Assembly: GCA_016870395.1 (NCBI GenBank)
Contig: VGBT01000005.1
Span: 1 to 64,000 of the forward strand
DNA from: Actinomycetota bacterium
Lineage (GTDB): Bacteria; Actinomycetota; Acidimicrobiia; IMCC26256; JAENVU01
DNA: 64,000 bases
Reading direction: 5' to 3'
Part shown: positions 51,941 through 61,523 of the stretch, piece by piece
Layout: each line of letters begins with the position of its first letter
Numbering within the stretch: position 1 is the stretch's first letter
The notes under the pieces: generated by a model
What the model was told of the DNA's origin: nothing
What the model saw: only the letters and a program-made list of their open reading frames with translations
Database searches by the model: none
Translations under genes and position numbers: made by a program

Positions 51941-53235
51941 GTGACGTCGCGGTCATCGGCGCGGGTTACGTGGGGCTCACCACGTCGGTCTGCCTGGCCC
52001 ACCTCGGCCATCGGGTGCTCTGTGCCGACATCGACGAGGAGCGCGTCGCGCGCCTCTCCAAGGGCGAGGTGCCGATCCTCGAGGACGGCCTGCCCGAGCT
52101 GCTGAGCGAGGGCTTGTCTTCTCGACGGCTCACCTTCGTGGTCGGGGCGCGCCAGGCGGCCGCCAGAGCGAACTTCGTCTTCCTGTGCGTGCCCACCCCA
52201 CAGGCCGACGACGGGAGCGCCGACCTGTCCTCCGTCGAGGCCGTGGCCCGCGAGATCGCGCCGGTGTTGCGGCGCGGCACGGTGGTGATCAACAAGTCGA
52301 CGATGCCGGTCGGCTCCACCCGGCTCGTGCAGCGGATCCTCGGTGAGTCGGGTGCGTCGATCGAGGAGGTCCGCGTGGCCTCCAACCCCGAGTTCCTGCG
52401 GGAGGGGACGTCCGTGCAGGACTTCCTCAATCCGAATCGGGTCGTCATCGGCTGCGACGACCCGTCGGTCGCCGTGCGGGTCTCGGAGCTCTACCGGAGC
52501 CTCGACGCGCCGATCCTCGTCACCGACCCGGCGTCGGCGGAGATGATCAAGTACGCGTCGAACGCGTTCCTCGCCACGAAGATCTCCTTCGTCAACGCGA
52601 TCGCGAACCTCTGCGAGGCGGTCGACGCCGACGTGCGCGAGGTCGCGCTGGGGATGGGCTACGACCAGCGCATCGGCTTCGAGTTCCTGCATCCCGGTCC
52701 CGGGTACGGCGGCTCCTGCTTCCCGAAGGACACGGCTGCGCTCCGGTACACGGCCCGCAGAGCGGGGTACGCCTTCTCGTTGCTCGACGGCGTGGTGGAG
52801 GTGAACCGGCGCCAGCACGAACGGATGGTGGAGAAGCTGACCGCGTTGGTGGGTGGTGAGCTACGTGGGCGGACACTCGCGTTGTGGGGACTTACCTTCA
52901 AGGCGAACACCGACGACCTGCGCGACTCGCCGGCACTCGTGATCGCGAGGCGTCTGCTTGACGCGGGCGCGCACGTCCGCGCGTACGACCCGGCCGCGGG
53001 CGAGCGGGCGGGAGCGATCGTGCCGGGCCTCGAGATCGTGTCCGACCCCTACGAGGTCTGCATCGGCGCGGCCGCGCTGTCGGTGCTCACCGAGTGGGAC
53101 GAGTTCCGCTGGCTCGACTTCGACCGCGTCCGCGACGCGCTCGAGGCGCCGGTCGTGCTCGACACCCGGAACCTGCTCGACCCGGGCGCGCTGCGGCGCC
53201 TGGGCTTCACCTACGAGGGAGTGGGCCGCTCGTGA
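51937..53235 (+). CDS. ugd: UDP-glucose 6-dehydrogenase
   Basis: [60 protein letters not shown]. Confidence 0.95.
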   Translation: MSDVAVIGAGYVGLTTSVCLAHLGHRVLCADIDEERVARLSKGEVPILEDGLPELLSEGLSSRRLTFVVGARQAAARANFVFLCVPTPQADDGSADLSSVEAVAREIAPVLRRGTVVINKSTMPVGSTRLVQRILGESGASIEEVRVASNPEFLREGTSVQDFLNPNRVVIGCDDPSVAVRVSELYRSLDAPILVTDPASAEMIKYASNAFLATKISFVNAIANLCEAVDADVREVALGMGYDQRIGFEFLHPGPGYGGSCFPKDTAALRYTARRAGYAFSLLDGVVEVNRRQHERMVEKLTALVGGELRGRTLALWGLTFKANTDDLRDSPALVIARRLLDAGAHVRAYDPAAGERAGAIVPGLEIVSDPYEVCIGAAALSVLTEWDEFRWLDFDRVRDALEAPVVLDTRNLLDPGALRRLGFTYEGVGRS

Positions 53236-54212
53236 TCGATCATCCCCGCCGGCGGGCGACCGATTGCGATCGCGCCCGGGCCGTCCTCACCGGCGCCGCC
53301 GGGTTCCTCGGGTCCCACCTCTGCGAGGCGCTCGTCGACCGAGGCTGGGATGTTGTCGGTCTCGACAACCTGATCACGGGACGCATGGACAACCTCGAAG
53401 GGCTCCTCGCGCGCCCGGAGTTCACCTTCGAGCACTACGACGTCACCAACTTCATCCATGTCACGGGTCCCGTCGACGCGGTCCTGCACTTCGCCAGCCC
53501 GGCGAGCCCGGTCGACTACCTCGAGCACCCGATCAAGACCCTGAAGGTGGGCGCGCTCGGCACGCACAACGCGCTCGGCCTCGCACTCGCCAAGGGTGCG
53601 CGGTTCCTGCTCGCATCGACGAGCGAGGTCTACGGCGATCCGCTCGTGCACCCCCAGCCCGAGACCTACTGGGGAAACGTCAACCCGATCGGTCCCCGCG
53701 GCGTGTACGACGAGGCGAAGCGCTTCGCCGAGGCGATGACGCTCGCGTACCACCGGACGCACGGCCTCGACGTCCGCATCGTGCGAATCTTCAACAGCTT
53801 CGGGCCTCGTCTGAGGCCGGCGGACGGTCGGGTGGTGTCGAACTTCCTCGTGCAGGCGATGGACGGCGACCCGCTCACGGTCTACGGCGACGGACGGCAG
53901 TCCCGGTCGTTCTGCTACGTGGACGACGAGATCCGCGGCATCGTCGCGCTGCTCGAGTCGGACTGCGTCGGCCCGGTGAACATCGGGAACCCGAACGAGT
54001 TCACGATCCTCGAGCTCGCCGAGACGGTGCTCGAGGTGACGGGCTCGACGTCGGAGATCGTGCACGAGCCGCTCCCGGTCGACGACCCGACCCAGCGCCA
54101 GCCCGACATCACGCTCGCAAAGCAGGCGCTCGGCTGGGAGCCCCGCGTCCAGCTGCGCGAGGGTCTCGAGCGCACGTACGCGTGGTACCGGGAGGAGCGG
54201 GCGCGCGGATGA
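53232..54212 (+). CDS. uxs: NAD-dependent epimerase, UDP-glucuronate decarboxylase (UDP-xylose synthase)-like
   Basis: [70 protein letters not shown] start. Confidence 0.88.
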   Translation: MIDHPRRRATDCDRARAVLTGAAGFLGSHLCEALVDRGWDVVGLDNLITGRMDNLEGLLARPEFTFEHYDVTNFIHVTGPVDAVLHFASPASPVDYLEHPIKTLKVGALGTHNALGLALAKGARFLLASTSEVYGDPLVHPQPETYWGNVNPIGPRGVYDEAKRFAEAMTLAYHRTHGLDVRIVRIFNSFGPRLRPADGRVVSNFLVQAMDGDPLTVYGDGRQSRSFCYVDDEIRGIVALLESDCVGPVNIGNPNEFTILELAETVLEVTGSTSEIVHEPLPVDDPTQRQPDITLAKQALGWEPRVQLREGLERTYAWYREERARG

Positions 54213-54922
54213 CCGACACCCTCGACCCCAGGCGCTTCCGCAAGCTCTCGGTCATCGTCCCGGTGTTCAACGAGCGCAACACGGTCGTCGAGATCGTCCG
54301 GCGGATGCGCGCCGTCGAGCTCCCGCTCGACCGGGAGCTCGTGATGGTCGACGACGGGAGCAGCGACGGCACCCGCGCCGTGCTCGCCCAGCTGGGCGAC
54401 AGCACGGTCAAGGTCGTGCTGCACCCACGAAACCGCGGCAAGGGCGCGGCGATCCGCACCGGCCTCTCGCACGTCACCGGCGACCTGATCCTCATCCAGG
54501 ACGCCGACCTCGAGTACGACCCCGACGACTGGCCCTCGCTCATCGCGCCGGTGCTGCGGGGCAAGGCGCAGGTCGTGTACGGCTCCCGCTTCACCGGTGA
54601 GCGGCGCAACATGCTCTACACGCACTGGGTCGGCAACCGCATGCTGTCGCTCGCCACCAACCTGCTGTACAACACGACGCTCTCCGACATGGAGACCTGC
54701 TACAAGCTCTTCGATCGCAGCGTGCTCGAGGGCATCACGATCGAGTCCGACCGCTTCGAGTTCGAACCGGAGATCACAGCCAAGCTGCTGCGCCGCGGCG
54801 TGCGCATCTACGAGGTCCCGATCAGCTACGCGGGGCGCGAGGTGCACGAGGGCAAGAAGATCACTTGGCGCGACGGGTTCGCGGCCCTGTTCGTGCTCCT
54901 GAAGTACCGGTTCACGAAGTAG
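54209..54922 (+). CDS. glycosyltransferase family 2 (dolichyl-phosphate mannose synthase-like)
   Basis: [52 protein letters not shown]. Confidence 0.94.
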   Translation: MTDTLDPRRFRKLSVIVPVFNERNTVVEIVRRMRAVELPLDRELVMVDDGSSDGTRAVLAQLGDSTVKVVLHPRNRGKGAAIRTGLSHVTGDLILIQDADLEYDPDDWPSLIAPVLRGKAQVVYGSRFTGERRNMLYTHWVGNRMLSLATNLLYNTTLSDMETCYKLFDRSVLEGITIESDRFEFEPEITAKLLRRGVRIYEVPISYAGREVHEGKKITWRDGFAALFVLLKYRFTK

Positions 54923-54927
54923 GCGGG

Positions 54928-55818
54928 ATGGCGAGGACCGGCGAGTGGGCCGCCGTCGTCGTCAATTACCGCGCGGGCGCGCTGCTCGCTGCCTGCGTCG
55001 ACGCCGTCGTCTCCGATCGGTCGGCCGGCGCACCGGAGGTAGTCGTGGTCGACAACGGCTCGGACGACGGCTCGGTCGCCCTGCTCGAGCAGTCGCATCC
55101 CGAGGTGCCGGTGGTGCGCCCCGGCGCGAACCTCGGGTACGGGCGTGCCGCCAACCTGGGCATCGCCGCGACCGCAGCTCCGATCGTCGCCGTGCTCAAC
55201 CCCGACGTCGAGATCGAGCCGGGCACCGCCGCGGCGATCCTTCGATGCTTCGACGTTGACCCACGGCTCGCCGCGGTCGGACCCTCGATCCACAACCCCG
55301 ACGGCTCGTGGTACCCGTCGGCCCGACGGGCCCCTGCACTTGCCGACGCGGTCGGCCACGCGCTCCTCGGCGGGATCCTCCCCGGGAACCGTTTCACGAG
55401 GGCGTACCGCGAGCTCGATGCCGACCCGGCGGTCGCCCGCGAGGTCGACTGGTGCTCCGGCGCGGCGGTGTGGCTGCGCCGGAGCGCACTTGACCGGGTG
55501 GGGGGTTGGGACGAGGGCTTCTTCATGTTCTTCGAGGACGTCGACCTGTGCCGTCGCCTCGAGGCCGATGGCTGGCGCATCGCCTACGAGCCGGCCGGGC
55601 GGGTGGTCCACGTCGTCGGCGCGAGCCGCTCCGGTCGCCGGTACCGGTCGATCTACTGGCATCACCGGGCCGCGTACCGCTACGCGGCCAAGTGGTGGCG
55701 GGGGCCGCGCCGCTTGCTTCTCCCCTTCGCGGCGGCGTTCCTCGCCCTCCGGGGGGTGGTGCTCGGAGCCCGCGAGGCGCTGCGTGCCCGACCGGGGACC
55801 GCCGCGGCGACCGAGTAG
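54928..55818 (+). CDS. glycosyltransferase family 2 (rhamnosyltransferase-like)
   Basis: AAVVVNYRAGALLAACVDAVVSD; VVVDNGSDDGSVALL; GWDEGFFMFFEDVDLCRRLEADGWRIAYEP. Confidence 0.94.
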   Translation: MARTGEWAAVVVNYRAGALLAACVDAVVSDRSAGAPEVVVVDNGSDDGSVALLEQSHPEVPVVRPGANLGYGRAANLGIAATAAPIVAVLNPDVEIEPGTAAAILRCFDVDPRLAAVGPSIHNPDGSWYPSARRAPALADAVGHALLGGILPGNRFTRAYRELDADPAVAREVDWCSGAAVWLRRSALDRVGGWDEGFFMFFEDVDLCRRLEADGWRIAYEPAGRVVHVVGASRSGRRYRSIYWHHRAAYRYAAKWWRGPRRLLLPFAAAFLALRGVVLGAREALRARPGTAAATE

Positions 55819-55831
55819 CCTGAACGGCGCC

Positions 55832-56590
55832 ATGGCCAAGCCGAGCAAGTACAGCCGCGCCCGGATCCGCTCCCGGGTCCGCCGTCCGAAGCGGGCCGGG
55901 GCCTCTCGGATTTGGTCGTTCGTGATCGCCGGGGTGGTGGTGGTCGGCGTCGCCGGGGTCGTGCTCACGAAGATGGGCAGCGACACCGCCGAGGCCTCAC
56001 CGAAGATCGGGGACCACTGGCACGCCTATTTGGGTGTCGACGTCTGTGGCACCTGGCTGGGCAACGCCCCGGAGTTCTCCTACCGTGCGGGCCAGGGTGG
56101 CGTCCGGGCCGGGTTGCACTCCCACGGCGACGGCCTGATGCACATGCACCCTCATGCGAGCGACGAGGCCGGTGAGAACGCCACGGTCGGCCGCTACCTG
56201 GAGTTCAACGGCTGGGGCGTCTCGTCCGATGCGCTTCAGGTCTGGGACGGGACCGAGCACACGACCGGTCAGAGCTGTGGCGAGGGGGTCGACGCGAAGG
56301 AGGCCGAGGTGCAGTGGGTCGTCGGCGAACCCGGCAAGCCCTGGCCCACCAAGGCCCGCACCGGGGACCCGGCCGACTACCGCCCCCAGAACGGCGAGAT
56401 CGTCGCGATCTACTTCCTGCCCAAGGGCGAGAAGCTCGAGAAGCCGCCGTTGGCCGATCAGGCGCTTGGCAGCATCGAGGACATCGGAGGCCGCTCGGCG
56501 ACGAACGACACGACCGCGTCGACCACGGGCGAGGGAACGGTCACCACCACGGCGGCGACCGAGACGATCACCAGCATCAGCACGCCGTGA
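55832..56590 (+). CDS. membrane-anchored His-rich protein of unknown function
   Basis: Single TM near N-terminus, then GDHWHAYLGVDVCGTWLG...GLHSHGDGLMHMHPHASDEAGENATVGRYLEFNGW; Thr/Ser-rich tail. Confidence 0.8.
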   Translation: MAKPSKYSRARIRSRVRRPKRAGASRIWSFVIAGVVVVGVAGVVLTKMGSDTAEASPKIGDHWHAYLGVDVCGTWLGNAPEFSYRAGQGGVRAGLHSHGDGLMHMHPHASDEAGENATVGRYLEFNGWGVSSDALQVWDGTEHTTGQSCGEGVDAKEAEVQWVVGEPGKPWPTKARTGDPADYRPQNGEIVAIYFLPKGEKLEKPPLADQALGSIEDIGGRSATNDTTASTTGEGTVTTTAATETITSISTP

Positions 56591-57594
56591 AAGCAGTCGT
56601 CTTGGTCGGCGGGGAGGGAACCCGCCTTCGCCCGCTCACGTACACGACGCCCAAGCCGCTTCTGCCGATCGCAAACGTCGAGTTCCTCGAGCGCCAGCTC
56701 GCGTGGCTGGCCCGCCATGGTGTCGACGAGGCGGTGCTGTCGCTGGGCTACATGCCCGAGGCGTTCACCCGCCACTTCCACGACGAGCGCTTCGGCGACA
56801 TGAAACTGCGCTTCGTCGTGGAGCACGAGCCGTTGGGCACCGCGGGCGGGATCCGCTTCGCGGCGGAGGGGATCAACGAGCGGATGCTCGTGTGCAACGG
56901 CGACGTGCTCACCGACCTCGACCTCTCAGCGTTCGTGCGCTTCCACGACGAGTGCGGCGCGGAGGCCACGATCTCGCTCGCGCAGGTGGAGGACCCGTCC
57001 GCGTTCGGTGTGGTCCCGACCCGCACCGACGGCGAGGTGATCGCGTTCGTGGAGAAGCCCCCGCGTGAGCAGGTCCCCACCAACTGGATCAACGCGGGCA
57101 CCTACGTGCTCGAGCCGTCGGTGCTCGACGGCATCCCGGCCCGCCTCAACGTGTCGATCGAGCGCGAGACGTTCCCGCGGATGCTGGAGCGCCCGGGCCG
57201 GCTCTACGCGATGCAGTCCGACGCGTACTGGCTCGACATCGGGACGCCGCAGAAGTACTTCGAGGCCCATGTCGACGTGTGCTCCGGCCGGCTCGGCCGC
57301 CCGCCGGTCGCCGGCGCGAGTGAGTGGTCGTCGGGAGTGTGGGTCCAGCCCGGTGCCACGATCGCGCCCGACGCCGAGCTCGTCGCGCCCGTGCTGATCG
57401 GCGAGCGCGCGAACGTCGGCAGCGGGGCCCGGATCGAGGCCTCCGTGCTCGGCGCCGACGTGGAGGTCGGCGCCGGGGCGTCGCTGGCGCGCTCGGTCGT
57501 GCTCGACGCGGTGTCGGTCGCGCCAGGCGCGAGCATCGCCGACCTGGTTGTGGCGCCCGATGCCGCGCTGCCGTGCGGGCCGCGCGAGGGATGA
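56587..57594 (+). CDS. sugar-phosphate nucleotidyltransferase (mannose-1-phosphate guanylyltransferase-like)
   Basis: KAVVLVGGEGTRLRPLTYTTPKPLLPIANVEFLERQLAWLARHG; hexapeptide-repeat C-terminus. Confidence 0.94.
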   Translation: MKAVVLVGGEGTRLRPLTYTTPKPLLPIANVEFLERQLAWLARHGVDEAVLSLGYMPEAFTRHFHDERFGDMKLRFVVEHEPLGTAGGIRFAAEGINERMLVCNGDVLTDLDLSAFVRFHDECGAEATISLAQVEDPSAFGVVPTRTDGEVIAFVEKPPREQVPTNWINAGTYVLEPSVLDGIPARLNVSIERETFPRMLERPGRLYAMQSDAYWLDIGTPQKYFEAHVDVCSGRLGRPPVAGASEWSSGVWVQPGATIAPDAELVAPVLIGERANVGSGARIEASVLGADVEVGAGASLARSVVLDAVSVAPGASIADLVVAPDAALPCGPREG

Positions 57595-57619
57595 TCGAGC
57601 GGCAGGCGGGAGAGGGACC

Positions 57620-58561
57620 GTGAAGGCACTCGTGACCGGCGGCGCCGGCTTCATCGGATCGACGCTCACCGATCGCCTGCTGGTCGAGGGCTGGGAGGTC
57701 GACGTCGTCGACGACCTGTCCACCGGGTCGCTCGGCAACCTCGCCGACGCCCGTGCGCTACGGACGCGACAGTTCTCGTTCCACCGACTCGACGTGCGGT
57801 CCGCGGCGGTCACCGACCTGATCGCGCACCGCAAACCCGACGTGATCTTCCACCTCGCGGCGCAGGCCGACGTGCGCGTCTCGGTCGCACGTCCCGCCTT
57901 CGACGCCGAGGTCAACATCATCGGCATCCTCAACGTCTGCCAGGGCGCGCTGGCCGCCAAGGCCAAGAAGGTGGTGTTCGCGAGCTCCGGGGGCACGATC
58001 TACGGGACGCCGGAGCACCTCCCGGTGCGCGAGGGGCACCCGCAGCGGCCCGAGTCTCCCTATGGCGTGGCAAAGAAGGCCGCGGGTGACTACCTGCATT
58101 ACTACCGGGAGATCCACGGGCTGGAGTACACCGCGCTCGCGCTCTCCAACGTGTACGGGCCGCGCCAGGACCCGCACGGCGAAGCCGGCGTCGTCGCGAT
58201 CTTTGCCGGGCTCATGCTCGACAAGAAGCGCCCGACCGTGTTCGGCGACGGCGATCAGACGCGCGACTTCGTGTTCGTCGACGACGTCGTGGACGCGTTC
58301 GTCCGTGGCTCCGAGCGCGGCAGCGGCCTCATCATCAACATTGGTACCGGTGTCGAGACGAGCGTGCTGGAGCTGTACGGGGCGATGGCGCGTGCGGTCG
58401 GCTACCCCGACCCGCCGAAAAACGCGCCGGCTCGGGCAGGGGAGCTGGCGCGCTCGTCGCTCGACCCGGGCCGCGCCGAGATCCACCTCGGCTGGAAGCC
58501 GTTCACCAGCCTCGACGACGGCGTCGCCAAGACCCTCGAGTGGTTCCGCGCCAACCGCTGA
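57620..58561 (+). CDS. NAD-dependent epimerase/dehydratase (UDP-glucose 4-epimerase-like)
   Basis: KALVTGGAGFIGSTLTDRLLVEGWEVDVVDDLSTGSLGNL; YGVAKKAAGDYLHYY; GTG start. Confidence 0.94.
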   Translation: MKALVTGGAGFIGSTLTDRLLVEGWEVDVVDDLSTGSLGNLADARALRTRQFSFHRLDVRSAAVTDLIAHRKPDVIFHLAAQADVRVSVARPAFDAEVNIIGILNVCQGALAAKAKKVVFASSGGTIYGTPEHLPVREGHPQRPESPYGVAKKAAGDYLHYYREIHGLEYTALALSNVYGPRQDPHGEAGVVAIFAGLMLDKKRPTVFGDGDQTRDFVFVDDVVDAFVRGSERGSGLIINIGTGVETSVLELYGAMARAVGYPDPPKNAPARAGELARSSLDPGRAEIHLGWKPFTSLDDGVAKTLEWFRANR

Positions 58562-58570
58562 GGACCGCGT

Positions 58571-59176
58571 TCAGCGGTGCGTCCTGAGCTCGTCGAGGGG
58601 GACGGGTGGGCGCCGGCGGGCCACGTAGGCCGGGTCCGGGTGACCGACGAGCACCAGGGCTTGGGGGAGCCAATCGGTCGGGAGCGCGAGGGCGTCGCGG
58701 GCGGCCTCGGGACAGAAGATCGGGGCCGCGACCCAGCAGGTCGCGAGGCCGGCCTCGGCGGCCGCGAGCATCAGGTTCTCCACTGCTGCGCCGAGCGACA
58801 GCAGCGCCATGCCCCACTCGGCTTGCTGCCGGGTCTCGTCGGGGTAGCGGTCGAGCCCGTTCCAGGTGAGACAGCCGAGCACCAACGCGGGCGCGCCGGT
58901 GATCTTGCGGAGCGACGCGTCGACGAGCTCGTCGACCCGGGCGGGGTCGACGCCGTCGCAGGTGAGGTCGCCGCGCCAGCGGGCGCCCATCCCGGCCGCG
59001 AGCGCAGCCTTGCCGTCTGGGCTGTCGACCACGACGAAGCGCCACGGCCGTGAGTGATGGGGCGCGGGCGCGAAACACGCCGCCGCGACGAGCCCGTCGA
59101 GGGCGTCGCGGGCCACCGGCTCGGCGCTGAACGCGCGGATCGAGCGCCGCGCCTCGACAAACGCGGGCACCGTCAT
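58571..59176 (-). CDS. nitroreductase-family protein, FbiB C-terminal-domain-like
   Basis: ARRSIRAFSAEPVARDALDGLVAAACFAPAPHHSRPWRFVVV; overlaps cofE by 4 bp. Confidence 0.9.
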   Translation of the reverse strand: MTVPAFVEARRSIRAFSAEPVARDALDGLVAAACFAPAPHHSRPWRFVVVDSPDGKAALAAGMGARWRGDLTCDGVDPARVDELVDASLRKITGAPALVLGCLTWNGLDRYPDETRQQAEWGMALLSLGAAVENLMLAAAEAGLATCWVAAPIFCPEAARDALALPTDWLPQALVLVGHPDPAYVARRRPPVPLDELRTHR

Positions 59177-59883
59177 CGGAACAGGTCCTCGCTGGCCGGG
59201 CGGACCAGCTCGCGCACGGAGCCGTCGCGGAACCACGACGGGTCGAGCCCTCGCAGCAGCGCTGCGGGGATGCCGCGCGCCTTGCCCATCACGAGCTCGG
59301 CCGCGCCAGCGACCTCGTCAGCCAGCGCGATTTCCGTGACCCGCAGCTCCTGCCCGCGCGAGTCGCGCTCGCCGCGCAGGTTGAGCACGGCGGCGAGCCC
59401 GGCGACGCCGATCGCCACGTCGGTGAGCCCGTGCCGCCACGCGCGGCCGAACGTGTCCGAGACCACCACCGCCACGTCGACGCCAGCACTTGCCTTGACC
59501 GCGTTGCGGATCCGGTGCGCGGACGTGTCGCCGTCCTTCGGCAGCAGCGCCGCGACCCCGTCGTCGACGTTGGACAGGTCGACGCCGGCGTTCGCGCACA
59601 CGAAGCCGTGGGCGGTCTCGGTAATCATGAGCTCGTCGCGGCGCCGCAGGACGCGCGCCGCCTCGGCCTCGATGAGCGCGCGGCGCCCGGCGAAGTCGTC
59701 GTGGGCGAGCGGCACCAGCCGGCCCTCCGCCTTCGACACGACCTTCTGAGTGACGACGAGGCAGTCGGCGGTCTCGAGCGGGAGACCCTGCGCGGCGGCC
59801 GCGGCGGCCAGGAGCTCGCCGACGGTGTCGCCCGGGCGGATCTCGGGGATCCCCTCGATCCCGGTGATGGTGAGCGCGGTCAC
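59173..59883 (-). CDS. cofE: coenzyme F420-0:L-glutamate ligase
   Basis: GIPEIRPGDTVGELLAAAA; VVTQKVVSKAEGRLV; VVVSDTFGRAWRHGLTDVAIGVAGL. Confidence 0.95.
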   Translation of the reverse strand: MTALTITGIEGIPEIRPGDTVGELLAAAAAAQGLPLETADCLVVTQKVVSKAEGRLVPLAHDDFAGRRALIEAEAARVLRRRDELMITETAHGFVCANAGVDLSNVDDGVAALLPKDGDTSAHRIRNAVKASAGVDVAVVVSDTFGRAWRHGLTDVAIGVAGLAAVLNLRGERDSRGQELRVTEIALADEVAGAAELVMGKARGIPAALLRGLDPSWFRDGSVRELVRPASEDLFR

Positions 59884-59884
59884 G

Positions 59885-60823
59885 TCAGGCGACGGCGTCG
59901 AGCGCGTGGCGCGCGAGCGCGGCTGCCACGCGGGCGTCCGTCATCAGTGTGTCGGCCACCACCGCGCGTACGCCGGCCGCCTCGAGCGCCGGCGCGTGGG
60001 CGGCGTCGCCGGAGTCGATGACGAGTGTCCCGCAGAAGTCGGCGTACGCGCGCGCGACGCCGACACAGCTCACTTCGATGCCGAGCGGGCCCATCAGGCG
60101 ATCGGCCGGTCCCTTCACCGGCGCGCCCGCGATGATCGGGCTCACTCCCACCACCCGGTCACGGCGACGCGCCATCGCGTCGCGGATGCCGGGCACCGCC
60201 AGGAGCGGCCCGATCGAGATGACCGGGTTCGACGGGCACACGACGATCGTGTCGGCCGCGGCGATCGCGTCGAGCACGCCGGGGGCCGGCCGCGACTCGG
60301 CGGCGCCCTCGAAGTCGACGGCCACGACCGTGGAGGCGGCCCGCTCGCGCACGAACCACTCCTGCATGGCCAGCGTCTCCTCCCGGCCGTCGTCGCGCCC
60401 GACGGTCACGCGCGTCGCCACGCGGTCATCGCTCATGGGGACGATGCGCGGCGCCACACCCCACGCTGCGGCGATCTCCGTGGTGACCTCGGTGAGCGTG
60501 GCCCCGTCGGCCAGGCGGCTCGTGCGGTAGAGGTGGGTCGCGAGGTCGCGATCGCCGAGTCGGAACCACGGGTCGACGCCGTAGCGGGCGAGGCCGTCGA
60601 TCACCCTGAACGTCTCGCCGGCGAGCCCCCACCCCTGCTCGGGGTGCTCGGTACCAGCCAGCGTGTAGGTGACCGTGTCGAGGTCGGGGGAGACCGCCAG
60701 ACCCCAGAACACGTCGTCGTCGGCCGTGTTGACCACCACGGTGACGTCCTCGGGCGGCACGACGCGCACCAGCCCGCGCAGGAAGCGGGCGGCTCCGACA
60801 CCGCCGGCGAGAGCAACAAGCAT
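59885..60823 (-). CDS. fbiA: 2-phospho-L-lactate transferase
   Basis: MLVALAGGVGAARFLRGLVRVVPPEDVTVVVNTADDDVFWGLAVSPDLDTVTYTLAG; VVCPSNPVISIGPLLAVPG. Confidence 0.96.
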   Translation of the reverse strand: MLVALAGGVGAARFLRGLVRVVPPEDVTVVVNTADDDVFWGLAVSPDLDTVTYTLAGTEHPEQGWGLAGETFRVIDGLARYGVDPWFRLGDRDLATHLYRTSRLADGATLTEVTTEIAAAWGVAPRIVPMSDDRVATRVTVGRDDGREETLAMQEWFVRERAASTVVAVDFEGAAESRPAPGVLDAIAAADTIVVCPSNPVISIGPLLAVPGIRDAMARRRDRVVGVSPIIAGAPVKGPADRLMGPLGIEVSCVGVARAYADFCGTLVIDSGDAAHAPALEAAGVRAVVADTLMTDARVAAALARHALDAVA

Positions 60824-60842
60824 GCCGGCAGCGTACAGACGC

Positions 60843-60872
60843 GACGAGGCCCCTCCGAAGAGGGACCTCGTC
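60843..60872 (-). terminator. stem-loop GACGAGGcCCCTC-CGAA-GAGGGaCCTCGTC between the 60927 gene and fbiA
   Basis: 12 paired bases with one A/C mismatch and a CGAA loop; downstream of the minus-strand gene ending at 60927. Confidence 0.55.
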
Positions 60873-60926
60873 TTCGGGCTCTCGCCTGCGGAGGGGGGAT
60901 CCGCAGGGGGCGCGGTCTTCGGTGAG

Positions 60927-61367
60927 TCAGCCGCGGATGCTCTGGACGCGAGCCCAGCCCATCTCGACGGCCTTGCCGAGCTGCTCGGGGATCGCCGAGA
61001 CGACCTCGCCGACCGGCAGGACCTTGAGCTGCTCGATCACCGGTTCGACCCGGGTGCGCAGGTCGCCGAGCACCGGCTCCACCCACGGGCGGGGGTCGAC
61101 CGCGGCGGGAGCCTGGCCGACGGTCGAGAGCGTGTCGCGCACCTCGGTGCTTACGGTGCCGACGGTGGAGCTCAGCGCAACGGTGAGCTCGTCGGCCAGA
61201 GCGCGCAGCGCCTCGGGGCCGAGGCTGTCGCGGGTGCTGCAGCGCAGCTCGCCGAGCCGGGCGGTCGCCTCGCGGCGACGAACCTGGGTCTGCTGGTAGC
61301 CGAGCACACCGGCGCCCACGAGGATGTACGCGGCGTCGGTGGCGGTCTTGCGGAGGTCGATGTCCAT
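60927..61367 (-). CDS. hypothetical protein
   Basis: MDIDLRKTATDAAYILVGAGVLGYQQTQVRRREATARLGEL; amphipathic, no recognised family. Confidence 0.7.
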   Translation of the reverse strand: MDIDLRKTATDAAYILVGAGVLGYQQTQVRRREATARLGELRCSTRDSLGPEALRALADELTVALSSTVGTVSTEVRDTLSTVGQAPAAVDPRPWVEPVLGDLRTRVEPVIEQLKVLPVGEVVSAIPEQLGKAVEMGWARVQSIRG

Positions 61368-61523
61368 GAGGAGCTCCTTGATCGGGTGCGTGCACGATAT
61401 CCCAAAGTGCTAACTCTTGCAAGCACCGATACGGGGCCCGGGAAACGTCATGACCCGGGTCACCCGATGCAGCCGGCGGCATCCCGAGAGCGGTGACCGG
61501 CCGGGCGTAGGCTCGACCGGCCC

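Noticed and set aside
57762-57780. Possible second copy of the GAAACTGTCGCG palindrome arm (CGCGACAGTTCTC)
   Set aside because: Inside a conserved epimerase coding region, imperfect and without the partner arm; chance similarity.
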